Below are positions 1 to 13,060 of a stretch of 64,000 nt of DNA, piece by piece. Each line of letters starts with the position of its first letter. Within the stretch, counting starts at the first letter, position 1. Under the pieces are notes generated by a model. That model did no database searches and was not told the DNA's origin. It was given only the letters and a program-made list of their open reading frames with translations. Source of the stretch: Solenopsis invicta (lineage: Eukaryota; Arthropoda; Insecta; Hymenoptera; Formicidae); assembly GCF_016802725.1 (NCBI RefSeq), contig NC_052673.1, forward strand, positions 9,435,037 to 9,499,036, given 5' to 3'. The position numbers and the translations under genes were made by a program.

Positions 1-2376
1 TTAAGTATTATCTATATAAACTGTATGTGCTAATATTGCAAACGGAATATTCTGTATATTATATAACATTCTGACTGTATAAAAAATTAAGAAAATTTAT
101 ATTAATATTAAAAATTTAATAATATAAAAAATTTTTACAGAAGAATGCATAGAAATTTAGAAATACAGAAACAATTTTACTACGAGAAATTTTATTAAAT
201 AATGTATAATTAATATTAATAATAGGAAAAATCGTGTTTAATAATATTATCTTGCAACTGTGGATTCAATCGTATGTGTATTTTCGCGCTGATTATTTTC
301 ATTCCTCGCGATCATACTCGTGTCGATGCAATTCAATGACCATGACAGCGTTATATACGCGCATGAAAATCCGATTATATATGCATTACATTTTTGGCGA
401 GCGTTTGATTTACGTATATGCTAACGCACATTGATCATCTATTACATTACGTGCAATATGCGCTGTGATCCATTACATGGAATAAAAGGCTGTAATGCTT
501 GCTAACGCGATCACACACGAGGTTGTGTTCTTTTAAAAAATTTTTAAATTTTAAAGAAAACTATATATGCATAACATTTATTTATATTATACTGATGTCC
601 TCCATGCTTGAACAAGCGGGCAATTTGAACGTAAAGAATATTTTTAAAATATAGAATTGCGATAAAATATTAAAATAAAAAAGTGGTTTAGTAATACACT
701 ATAATTTATTAAGGCAAACTGATTAATGATCAATTTGTGCTTTCTTTGATAGATAATACATCATAATAATAACCGAATAAATAAATAAAGAAGGCGAATA
801 ATACTGCGTATGTGCAAACGAGGGAGGGGAGGGAGGATTATTTATATAATTCTTATTTGGATAAGAAAGCATTTTGATTACTAATACTTAATATTTAATC
901 ACAATCACATACTTATTTATTGAAAGCATTGAAAGTTTAATCATTCCATGTATACGAAAACAAGTTCAGCTTAATTATTTAATTGCTGTAGGTAACCTGG
1001 AGGCATCACCTGTTTAATAAACATTCCTCCTTGTTTATTGGTAGGGCAATTTATGTAACGGCACAGGATAAATCACGTATCGCGCCGTGCAATCCACATG
1101 CGCCGGGCTGTGCAAGATAAACCGTTACCGCCTTGAACTTGCATAACGCTTGCATAATTTTTAATCGATATACCGAACTATATATGGAGTTAAATTATGC
1201 AGTTTAATGGAATAAAACTTTAACATAAATTTTGTATGTATTTTATTTTGTTCATAAATATCAAGAATTGTAGTAATAATTATAACATTGTTCACAGTTT
1301 TATAAAAGTATGATTTTATTTTATTTTTTTCAATTTTTTATAAATATAATATAAAACGATGTTACTTTGAATTTTCTGTAAAAATATTTTTGAGCGTCTT
1401 ATTTTCTTGTAAGGTGATTATATATTATTATTGGTCAAAAATTGTTTCATTCTTTATTCTTGAAATATATGGACAGGAATGAATTTTTTTTTTTTTTTTT
1501 TTTTTATTAAACTTATAAATGAGTAACTTCTAATACTGTTTTATTCGTGTATGCTTTCATGTACTTCGTGCAAGAAACAGTACATCGTTATACATTTAAG
1601 ACGCTACTGAGTGGCCTACGTCTCCCCAAGGACGTAATGTAATTTGCCATTCCGATGGATTATCTGTGAGATATTGCTGCTCGACTTCGAATAGTCGCGG
1701 TAGTAGTAGGTGATAGTAGGCGCGTAGGTAGGCGACAGTAATGATTCAGACTTCTACTTTAACTTTCGTAAACGCGGCTCGAGCGCGAGTGATAATTTAT
1801 TACGTCGCATCTAACGAAAATAAACCCGACATCTCAGATGTTGATCGATTAATAGCTCCACTTTCAGGATGTATATATAAAATTATAGAAATTTATTAAC
1901 GTTATCTAAATTAAATGAGGAAAACTTTATACTATTTATGTTATATTAAAAATATTTTTTAATACAAATTTATAGAACAAAGTAATGCTTCTTGAAAATA
2001 ATGTCAATTTTTAAATGAGACATGATGTTGATGCTCTTTTTGATAATCGATTATTATGATATTGCGAGAATGCATGATGGATTGATGGGCATAAATATAA
2101 AGGGAAAATTACCAGACACGTGTTTCACTTCGCGAAGATCACAGATCGAGTTTCTATAACGATAATGTTAAATTAAGATAACTTAGAGCTTCCGTGTTGT
2201 CAGATGAGAGCTCCTGTCAAAAATAGTGACACAAATAACGCAATCGCACCGCTATCTTTGGCGCACGCGACCTGCGTACATCCGTAACCTTCCAATGCAA
2301 TTAAAAATATAATCGGATCGCACACAATATGTGTTCCTGTATGATATGAAATTTTGAAGTAACAGTAATCAGTAAG

Positions 2377-2510
2377 CAATAATCGAAAACTAATTCGCGA
2401 TTCCTGCAATAACAATGACAATACGTTTAAACATTATTTTTTAGTTATTTTCTATCATTTTTAACAATTGAATTTGTCGCTCGTTTTTATATGAGCTTTA
2501 GTGTAACGAA
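2377..2510 (+). repeat. 134-bp direct repeat, left copy
   Basis: Starts CAATAATCGA and ends AGTGTAACGAA. It is repeated with one visible difference (A versus C in CGAAAAC/CGACAAC) at 2931-3064. Far too long for a normal target-site duplication. Confidence 0.9.
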
Positions 2511-2511
2511 C

Positions 2512-2916
2512 ACTGCCGACATTTTTGTACACTGCCGACAATGCTTATTGTTAGTCAATGCCTACAATGCCGTCAATCCTATATTAAAATTAAGGCAATG
2601 CCATGCAATTATGAACACTACCGCGTGCCCCTTATCATACGCCAATGCCTGCACAAGAATTCTAAAGCTTTCCCGAAGTATTCTACACAATTATACAAAA
2701 AACTTCCAAAAATTTTATTTACGAACTGTATCTATACATTTTAATGTAATTGCACATTATTATGTGCTGTCTTATGCATATAACTTCAAACAATAGAACA
2801 CTAAAAATAATAATAAAAATGATCGAAAAACCGACTCTGAAGTGAGCTCACCACTCCCCAACCACTGACGACAATGCCGTCAATATTATAGGTCACTGCT
2901 TACTTTTTTCGGCAGT
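2512..2916. mobile_element. TIR element with ACTGCCGA ends
   Basis: Begins ACTGCCGACATTTTTGTAC and ends with the inverse TTTTTTCGGCAGT. The interior repeats GCCGACAATGC and CAATGCC motifs. The right end is the reverse complement of sequence at 28730-28770, so this is a dispersed family. ACTGCCGAC recurs 20 bp inside the left end, and a second partial terminus follows the right end, suggesting nested or rearranged ends. No transposase. Confidence 0.55.
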
Positions 2917-2930
2917 CCACTGCAATCGTA

Positions 2931-3064
2931 CAATAATCGACAACTAATTCGCGATTCCTGCAATAACAATGACAATACGTTTAAACATTATTTTTTAGTT
3001 ATTTTCTATCATTTTTAACAATTGAATTTGTCGCTCGTTTTTATATGAGCTTTAGTGTAACGAA
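2931..3064 (+). repeat. 134-bp direct repeat, right copy
   Basis: Near-identical partner of 2377-2510. The two copies bracket a 420-bp segment that looks like a small TIR element. Downstream sequence then diverges (AATAAAAATG versus CACTGCCGAC). Confidence 0.9.
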
Positions 3065-6000
3065 TAAAAATGTTATCATCTCGTTAAAAAACGATTTATT
3101 TTCCGTTATTAATTTATTACTAAAATTTACAGATACTTGGATAGTATTAAATGAAAATTTAAAGTTTGGAGAACTTTCTGTTAAAAAATAATATCGTTGG
3201 AATTAAACATACTCTTGCGTACACTTTGCGCTATATATATATATATTTTTTTTTTTATTTTTTTTTTATTGCAACTGATTGATTCGTTTTTGGAGAACTG
3301 CAAATATACCCCCAAGTTTGCGTTGTAAAGAAGGTCTATCACGTTACCGATTCATGTGTTCGAGATTTAGGTCAATGTGCTTCTACGATATTAAACTATT
3401 CTCAAAAGAAAGAGAAAAACGATAAGCGTATTTCAACGAGCTTCTCGCCCATTAAACAAATCTTACTTAATACTTTATTAGCATTCAATTTTGACATTTT
3501 CATTCAAAACATTCATAGTCTGTTTGTAAAATAATCATTATCTACATTCGTATTGCCGAAAAAATCTAATAATTAAATATTTTATCAGATGTGTAAGTAC
3601 ATTCGGTGCCTTTAGAATTACGCGTCTCAAAAATTACCACAATTTTTTAATTCAAATATTTTCTTCCCTTAAATCAGTTTTAAGAAGTGTCATCTATGTT
3701 TACAAAAATTCCACGTGACTGAATTATACAACGAATCTCGAGAAACAGTTGTATTCGATGGCTGCTGACAAGATGCATATTAGATAGCACATTACATTCT
3801 TTTTGAGTTAAAGAAAAATACTGCTGAAGCTGCATAAAATGATCGTTATAAGCAACAACTCATTATTTTAAGCGATAAGTTGAAGGCCAAAAGACAAAAA
3901 TATAAATGAGGAAGATGATTTTGCTCCATGGTAACACGTTATGTCGCATTGTCAACGAAGGAAGTAATTTTTAATCTTGAAAAGTTTATCTACTCGGCGC
4001 ATTTTCCGTATTAGATTCTAATGAATTTTTATCTTTCTCTGCGACACCATTTATGTAATATGCACTAAAAAACCAAATCGCGGAATGAAAATATGCATCG
4101 ATGAATTTATCGAATTAACTTTGTCGTGTTTTCTTCGCGAATTAGAATTCAGCAGTTAATCGAAAAGTTGTAGCCATAAAGTTATGAGAAATAATATTAA
4201 CTGTTTTGATTATTAAGTTTGTATTATTTGACTTATAAATAAAATTGAATTTCGTAAAGAAATGCACCGAATTAATCGGCACATCTAATATTGTTCATTA
4301 TCATTATATGAATTGCCGTTTAACGTCGCAATTATCGAAATTGCACTTATTTATAGTGATCGGTCTGTGTCATCTTTATGTCCCATATTTTCTCGATTTG
4401 TTCAATTATACGTTATGCTTGACAGTACATATGCTTTAAATAATAGATTACCAGACATATGATTGACCGAGCACCAACTTAGCACACCCTTTTTATTCTA
4501 GTCTATCTCATCATGTGCGATATTCATCATATTTTCCCTATTCGCGCATTTGATCTAATTTTCACATATTTATCTACCAAAAATATTCTGTTGTGAATTA
4601 CATTTTTTTTAATTTTAATTTTATTTAAGCTCCAAAATAATTAAAATCCAACATTCTCGTCTAATTTTTTTTTTTTTTTTTCATTTATTGCCATAACGTT
4701 TTAAAATAATTGTCTATTTAAATTTAAAATTGTATCAAAAAGTAAATTGTATAATTAATTTTTACAATATTACATCGTTTTTTCCGACACAAAGTTCATG
4801 GATCTCATCAATAAATTTACGAAATTTGAATGATACTTTTTTTAAATAGCTTAAAACAAGTATACAAACAAAAATTCGATAGTACTTCGGAGTAAGTAAA
4901 TCAAGAACACTTAATTAAAATGAAATATAAAAACTTGATTTTTTTTTAACATTTAAGAGCTAATTTCACGTAGATGAATATCTTCTTGTAACGCCATGCA
5001 TTTATAAGAAGCTCGTCTTTTTACGATTAGAGATAACACAACCTTGTCTCTCGCATCTTCTTTGTTCGTGACTTATCTCGATAACAGACGGACAACAGTA
5101 CCGACCGATCCGATATATAAATAATCGGGGCTGATGGTCGATCAAGTAATTGCGTATTGACGCGGTTGCCAGGCGGAGCGCGGAGACGACCTCTTCGATT
5201 GCACGAAGGATCGATTATCCTCGTGGCGGTGGCAGCGGGTTATTCTGACCCGAATCAAACTCATTTCACGGGTGGAGGTCTAAAAAGGATCGTATTTTAT
5301 ATGCATCCCGATTTCTCTTAACCTTTACCGCTTTACCAATCGATTCTTCTTCCGATGACCCAATCGCAGAATCCATGCTCGGTGACAATGCTAAAACGGC
5401 AACTGTTTAATCCTGAAATGACTACTGCAATCCGGTTTTCTCTAAGTGCTTCCAAGAAAAGAGAGCCAATACTTTAACGAACTTTCTGGCTCTGAAACTT
5501 GGTTAAAACCAATAAAGAATATACTATAAAGGAAACTACTATGGCAGTTATTAATTTGTTACAATTGAGTAATGTACATTTATATTATAAATGCAAGTGA
5601 TTAATTATGTATTCAGTTTTCCAAATTTTATCGTGAATTACATATTACATATCTAAAGTAAGCTTAAGAATCACCTGGTTAATAATATCGACCATTTTCA
5701 AAGATACTCTCAGCTCCTCGATATCGATTACTCAAGGTCACCGTGTTAAATTCGAGTACATCATATAGTAAGTACAGTTGAGCTTTGGACGCTCGTTAGC
5801 GAACTTGAAGGTGTAACGGCCTGACGATTTTGTCAATACTACATTTATTCCTTCTTGGAATCTTGACTTGAATCAAAAAATAGTTTAGAGAAACGTATAT
5901 GAAGAATATACGACTGTCAGGAAACAAAAAAAACCTTGAATACTATATAACAAAGTACACTAATGAAGTGTAGAAAAAAGATGTTGGATTAAACTTTCTT

Positions 6001-7375
6001 ATTAATCTTATACTTGAAAATATATTAGGATAATAAATCATTGTTTTTAATATTTAAAAAATAAATAAATTGGTATAGATGAATCGAATGTAAAAATTAT
6101 GTAGAATAAAAATTTTTTTGTTAATTAGAATTTTGTTATTAAGGTATATTGTCAAACGTGTAAGTAAAAAAATATAATGTAATCAAAAATTTGACTTGTG
6201 CAGTTTCTGAACTCTACCAATTTAAAAATAAACATTTTAATAGACATTAATAGGTTAATAGATCATATTTCATAAAGGATATTCCAATAGAGATTATTAG
6301 ATATATATTTTTTAATTCTTTATTTTATTTGCTTACTTTTTCATTTTAATTTAACAAAATACATGATTATTATTTAAAAAATACGAATAGTCATGAGATT
6401 GCAATAACAATATAAAAAATAAAAATATACACAAAAAGAACACGACAAAAATGAAGTAGATGGGCAAAGAACAGGATCAGATAAAAGAAAGTAAACTTTA
6501 TGGAAATGTGGGAGAGTTAAAGGAATAATATATTACTGTTATCTCAATGAAACGCACGCGGCAATGTACTTTTATACTTTTTTTTTTTTTTTTATAAGAC
6601 CAACCCTTTCTAACAGCGCCGTAGTTGTAAATATCCCTGTTTTACACGCTCATCTTTAAAAATAGCTTCATTACAACGTGCTATAAAGTTGCGTCTGCTG
6701 ACGCGTTATATTTTTAAACTTTTGCTATGCGTCTCCAAACAAATTACTGACATACACGTATAGCTGTACGAATAATCAATTATTGAAATTAGTCATCTAT
6801 TCGATTAGCATTGTTTTCATTTTACTTTCATGTTATGTAAACCTTAGTACGCTTTCTAAATTTGGAAAAGAAATGTATCAGTTCATCGTTAATAGATTGA
6901 TTTAGGATCGTTTTTATTTATCTTACATTTAAATAAATTCTTTATCTTTAAATTATTTAAAAATAATTTATTATATTTATTTAAATTGCCAAAATGTATA
7001 TCTTTTTATTTATTTTATGTTTTAAATTATTTTAAATCTATTTTTAAGAAAATATAAATTTAAATCTAAATTACTTGCCCATAAGTGCATTATGAGCTAT
7101 TTTTATGTTTAGTTTTGCGTTTTGATTTTACAACTTTATTTTTGATTTTTTAAATATTATATTTTAAAATTTGTAAAAGTAATTTTTAATTATTAGTTAA
7201 TTTTGGAAAAAAGTTGCATCGCCACGTTGCTGATAGTATGGTCAATTTTTGATTACGTGCCAACGAATATATTATTTAAGCAATTTTATTCGAATTGTGC
7301 TTTTTTCGTTAAAGGAAATTGATCTCTCTCTCTCACTCTCTAACTTTAATTTAATTTTTTTTTAATTTGCTTTGT

Positions 7376-7455
7376 GTAAAGATGTTAGCACAGCGATTTA
7401 ACGCAAAAAGTTGTACGTCTGCTTTCTATACCGAAGACCCGGATTCAAATCCAAT
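7376..7455 (+). repeat. Possible tRNA-derived SINE head
   Basis: GTTAGCACAGCGATTTAAC resembles a tRNA box A region, and about 55 bases on GGATTCAAATCC resembles box B (GGTTCRANNCC). No cloverleaf with a paired acceptor stem can be drawn, so this is not a tRNA gene. It may be the degraded promoter part of a SINE, or chance. Confidence 0.3.
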
Positions 7456-7729
7456 CAAAAACATCGGATTTTATTCGATTGCTACCTCACGGAAGGCAAA
7501 TCACCGAGCACATCTTGCCACGAAAGAGTATTTTTCCTTTAAATATGCTTTTCGGAACTGGAATTAAAACTGTAGATTCCGTATGTCTGAATAAACTGTA
7601 AAAAAATGCAAATTATTGAAATACATTGAAGGATCATTACGCTTCTGACAAGAGGCTCGTCTATTGCTGATGGTGATGACATCAAAATGAAACACATGAC
7701 AAATTCGTTAATCCATATTTCCCAATAAC

Positions 7730-7731
<2 letters not shown>

Positions 7732-7776
<45 letters not shown>
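7732..7776. repeat. (TA)n microsatellite
   Basis: About 22 uninterrupted TA units. Confidence 0.95.
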
Positions 7777-7779
<3 letters not shown>

Positions 7780-10248
7780 CTCAAAATTTATTAAAAATAT
7801 GTTAGCTAATTGTAATTTTTTTTTAATGTGTTATTTAAATATATCATATATTTCTAAATTTTGAGATTATAATGAGATTAAAATAAAATTATTTATTAAT
7901 TGAGCGAAATAAAATTTACATAATCTAAACACAAGGAAACATGTTTACATAAATTGCATACTGTACGATATGAAAAACTGTAGCATTCGATGACAAACAC
8001 GCTTTGTATAAAGTCTAAATTATTGTTTTATCAAGTAGGTAGTAATTGTAAAAAGACTGAAAGAAAAATAGTTTGAATATTTAAAAATTTTTCAAGGGAG
8101 ATAAATTAGATAGATAGATGAATGAAGATGCACCGAAAGTATTGAAATATGACAACAAGAGTACTGTATTATTACTACTGTTACTACTGTAAATATTACT
8201 ACTGTTTAAATTGGAAATGAGAAAAGTTAAGTAATTTTATCGTGATGTGGGATGTATATTTTCTAGATTAAATTTGTTTTAACTTCTAAAAAAAACGCCG
8301 AAATTAATTTAGAAATAAGTTAATGGAAAATGGTTTTATTTCGCTAAAATTTTATTATCTAAATAAGAAATTAATTTTATTCTAATTTTTTATATATTAC
8401 GAATAGTTTTCAAGTGCACAAAGGAATTGATTAAATTAATGGCATGGTAAATCTTGCAAAATTATCTCCATAAAGTATGAACCATAATTGAAATCATGAA
8501 AAATTGAAGAATGTTCATTTTTTTTAAATTAAAATTGAGTTTAATCTTTTTCCGTATTTATTTTCTCAATCATCCGGATTTTTGCTATAATGAGAAAGAA
8601 CAGCATTACGCATGAAAGTTGCAGTCGTTCAGAATTGATGGAATTTGCCTCTGACAAAGTATGTCAGAGCGAGAGATGTGTCTCATCACGTCGGTTCCCT
8701 TAATGCAATATCACGATCGGCCTTGAGCCAAGCATAAAACAAGGCGCAGTTTGCCGGTATAGGGCTTGATAATCCATCAGAAATTTTATGCTCTTCATAA
8801 ATGTATATTTTATTTACAAATATCTTTTTGAGATATACTTATAAGTATAACTAAACCAATATATGTATAGAAACATTGCAATATTGCGGTATACGCAAAT
8901 TCTATGTCTGAGCAAAAATTTTAGAAAGATAAAAATCGTCTGAAGTGAATTTTTATTGTGCAAAAACGTCGTATAAAATCTCCTTTAGAAATAAAATAAA
9001 AATATATTTTTAGTTTATTAAAAAAATATTTAAACAAATATTTTTTTTATATTACACTTTAAAAAAGATATCCTTTAAAGTTCACTTTTAAATTCACTTT
9101 TTAATGATCTTTGAAAATTTATCTTGAAATTTGATCAAAGTATCTCATATAATATTAAACATATTTAGTAGAAAAATAAATATAATGTAGTCATAAGGTA
9201 AATACTTAAATCAGCATATTACAAACATTGTCTTTCTGTTAATTTAAACCGACATAATCTAATTGTAGTTAAAGTCACGTTAAATTAAGATTTCGTTGAA
9301 GTATCTGTATATAAGTCATTAAAATTAAAATCGCGACTTATAAAATACTCTATATAATAATAATAATAATTATAATATTATATAACTTATAAAAATTAAG
9401 CACTATTTTTGGTAATATCTTTATTGAAAGACATTTTCCTTCCATCTCTGTAGAATTAATTAATTAAATCTAACTGGATCTATGTGAAAATTAGAATCTT
9501 TTTGGAAAGTGAGTCTCTTCCTCTCGCTCTTTTCGGAACTACACTTAAAATAAATGCATTTTATAAAATAAAGGACGGTTAATATTAATTCGTGCGTTTG
9601 CGTGCCAAAAGTGTTTTGGCATCCGGAGCTCCGAAACTTAAGCTTACATTAGCTCAAATCGCCATTACTTCGGTATACTTCGGTTTTCTGTCGATTAGAG
9701 AAATAACAGCCCGAGATATGCTGTCGAATCAATAAATGAATGTTCTTGCCGCAAATAGAAATCCGCTGTTGTTTGCACGGTTATACAGTGCATTTGTGTT
9801 TCGCGTCCACAGGACACCATTGTTTTCCACGGATGATCGCGGAGAACGCCTGCTATTGTCTCCATCAGTTCATCCTTCAACGAAAGCACGATCCGCTGCG
9901 TTACTTTCATCGACCGAACACTTTCCTGTGCTAGATATCTCATATAAATATTTTACGTCAATATTTTACGTATTACCGTTTTATTCGTCCTCTTTTTTGC
10001 GCAAGTTTAAGAATTCTTTGTTCATTGTAATTTTACGTTTATCTTTATTCTGTTTATCTTATCGATGATACTGTTACTATATCAGATTTATTTAACTTTA
10101 GCTTTACGCAATGCGATATTATTGAGATATTCATAATTGACGATGTAATCTTTATCGCTAAACAAGAAACATCGCTAGACATTTTAGTTTTTAATTTGTA
10201 TGCTATATGCTTTCGAATAAAATAATAGTAATAATAAAATTATATATT

Positions 10249-10390
10249 TATATTTATCTAAACAATAGCGAAATTGTACAAGTTGAAATTTTAATACTTT
10301 TCGTAATATCTGATTATTATTCATAATTAGATATTATGAAAACTATTAAAATTTTATTATGTATAATTTCGCTATTGTTTATATAAATAC
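10249..10390. repeat. Long imperfect hairpin
   Basis: Arms of about 55-65 bp (AACAATAGCGAAATT on the left, AATTTCGCTATTGTTT on the right) around a short AT loop near 10315. It could be a palindromic MITE or a transcribed hairpin. AT-rich, with scattered mismatches. Confidence 0.75.
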
Positions 10391-12354
10391 GTTTGTCAAC
10401 AAATTATACAAAATTGTTTTATTATAGTTTCATTTGAGATTGTCTGAAAACTATCAATAGTTTCCATTAATTTGTTTCCATCATTTTAGAGTTGATTTCT
10501 TTTGAATAAAAATATAATTTTACACGATGTGACTCCATGAAATCTAAAAGACCCCATAGTATAACCGAGTTAAAAATAGTCCCGCCTCCACGAAAAAAAC
10601 GCGTTCGTTATTAGTTGCATCAGTGTATTCTTAGCCGGCTAGTATATCGCTAGTGTATTCTTAGCGAGTAAGTTGATTTACGATATCATTGGTACGAGCC
10701 AAAAAGCAGTCGCCTTCGATTCCGCAATGTTCGATTCCGCAATCTACAATCGGCACTCTACGTACAACCACTTTTTCCGGATAACAAGTATCTTAGATTG
10801 ACCTTAACTGTGAATCAAAAACAAAGTTGAACGAACCATCTTTGTACGTGGAAAATTCGATATTCCGCTCTTAAAAAAGAAACTAAATTTTTAATAAAAG
10901 ATATTTTGTTCAATATTTTGATTTATAATTGTTTATAGTAACAATGATATTGTAATTTTAATGATGATTCATTGCTTTAAAAAATAATTATAATCTGATT
11001 TCAAAATATAATATATTTATCGATACATCTTGATTTAAAGTTGTTTATAATTTTCCACAATGATTTTTCTTATCATGCTGTATGATTTCAAAGTTCCAAT
11101 AATGTAAAATTATTCACAAACATATCTTTATTAATTTTATTTATATTTATTTGTAATGATTTTTTTTGAGGTTATATTTTTTAAAACTTTATACAAAGTG
11201 CAAAAAAATTATTGCAAATAACTATAAGTGATTCTGAATTAAAATGTATCTGCAATTTATCACAAGCTGAATGGCAGTTTTTTCCAAATGTAATTTTTTC
11301 TGATTTGAATTATAAATTATTAAATTATTACTATCACAAATATTTACATTAAAAATATTAACACCTTTTTATCGAAAATTTGGTTGGTTGCATAGATCGG
11401 AAATGTATCTAAAAGTATTTAAATGCACGGAATGAAGAATTCTCGGCATGAGCATTTCCATGAAAGTAATTTACTTGGAATTCTTGGAAAGCATAGTTAC
11501 AGTTATTAATGTTGGAAAGTGTATTAATAGTTTTCAAAGGTACCTTGATTATTGTGCAGATAGTCATCACTTCGAAACCATTTATCACTGTAATCAGCTG
11601 AATTGTTGAATATTTCTATATTTATTTTATAAATTCATACGAGTATTTTTTGCACGTATTAATGAAATTAATAATGGAATGAGAAGTGGTTTTCTTCTAT
11701 ACTATTTAATTCATTTTATTATATCTATTTTTTCATAAAATAATCACATAAATAATCACATAAAATAATAGTTACTTATTGCAACTTTCCAATTATATTT
11801 TACGCCAATATAATATTTAATATTATACAATTTTAATAAAGACGGAAATATATTTTTATTTAATAAAAACATTTATACTACAACATGTAAACAAATTAAT
11901 TGAAAAGTGTATTTTTTATCTATGATTTTTGACTAGACAAGCAAAGCTACTATATGTTGTTCAGGAAGCTATAAAACGTAATACTGTGTACATTTTATAT
12001 TGAAGTAGTAAATTTATAATACGATACAGTTTAAAATCGGAAAGAAATCGAAAAAGAAACAAAACGATTAATCGTTTTAATGCTTAATACTATACAATTT
12101 ATTTTTCTATCACATTTGTTTCGAACAAACGTAAACTTTGATCTCACAGTGAGACAGCTTAGATACTGTAATGAATATTTATAAATGACAATGTAATATA
12201 AAAATGGATAGTTCACCAGTTGGATAAATGAGATATGAACCAGAAATTTTTAACTTTAAATTTTTTAATTTGGTCACGTCTTTACAAAAATGCTCCGCTA
12301 CGTATTAATTGAAATTTTTTGAAACAAATAATAGGTAGTTAATTCAGGACTTTC

Positions 12355-13060
12355 AAAATTTAAGCAATAAAAAAATATTAGAAATAAGGCTAGTGAGAGT
12401 CAGCGCGGATATCAATGCGCAATCATGAATATTGATGTTATAATAAATTTATTTATTCTAACTACAACAAGCTAAATTACAACAAGCGAACGAACGTTTC
12501 GGCTCACTTTGGAATCATCTTCAACATAACAAAATAGAACAAATGTAAAAAATTTTTTCTAGCCGTCATCAGTCGCCAAAAATAGTAATCGATCAAGTTA
12601 CCAACATACAAGTCAACGACGTGCTTCTTTTCTCAAATCAAACTGTATATTCACGTCGCTTTGCAACGATAAATTTTGAGTGTATACTTTGACAAGAGAA
12701 ATTTATTTCCGATAGACAATCAGGATCGAAAGCTGCAATAGCCTTCGTCAATTACAATTGAAAAGTGTCACCTACTGCAATATTGTTACAGGCAAAGATG
12801 CCACGACGGATTTGGCAAACCGTTGGTGACTTGATCCATTCCTGTTTTTGGTGACTGATGACGGCTAAAAAACATTTTTTACATTTGTTTGATTTTGTTA
12901 CGCTGAAGATGACTCCAAAGTGAATTGAAACGTTCGTTTGCTTTCGTAATTTAGCATGAATAAATATTTATTATAACATCAATATTTGTGATTGCGCATT
13001 GATATCCGCCCTGACTCTTACTAGCCTTATTTCTAAAAGTTTTTTATTATTGAAATTTTT
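12355..13060. mobile_element. Foldback element with ~250-bp inverted arms
   Basis: Left arm about 12355-12607 and right arm about 12822-13060 are reverse complements at roughly 85% by eye. Shared blocks include AGAAATAAGGCTAGT, GGATATCAATGCGCAATCA, ATTGATGTTATAATAAAT and AGCCGTCATCAGTC. The interior of about 210 bp is unrelated. The arms carry a CTGAAGATGACTCC...GAAACGTTCG block like that seen in Penelope-type retroelements. No coding frame. The class is uncertain. Confidence 0.75.

Noticed and set aside
7376..7455. tRNA gene
   Set aside because: Box A- and box B-like words are present, but no paired acceptor or anticodon stem can be drawn. At most a SINE relic.
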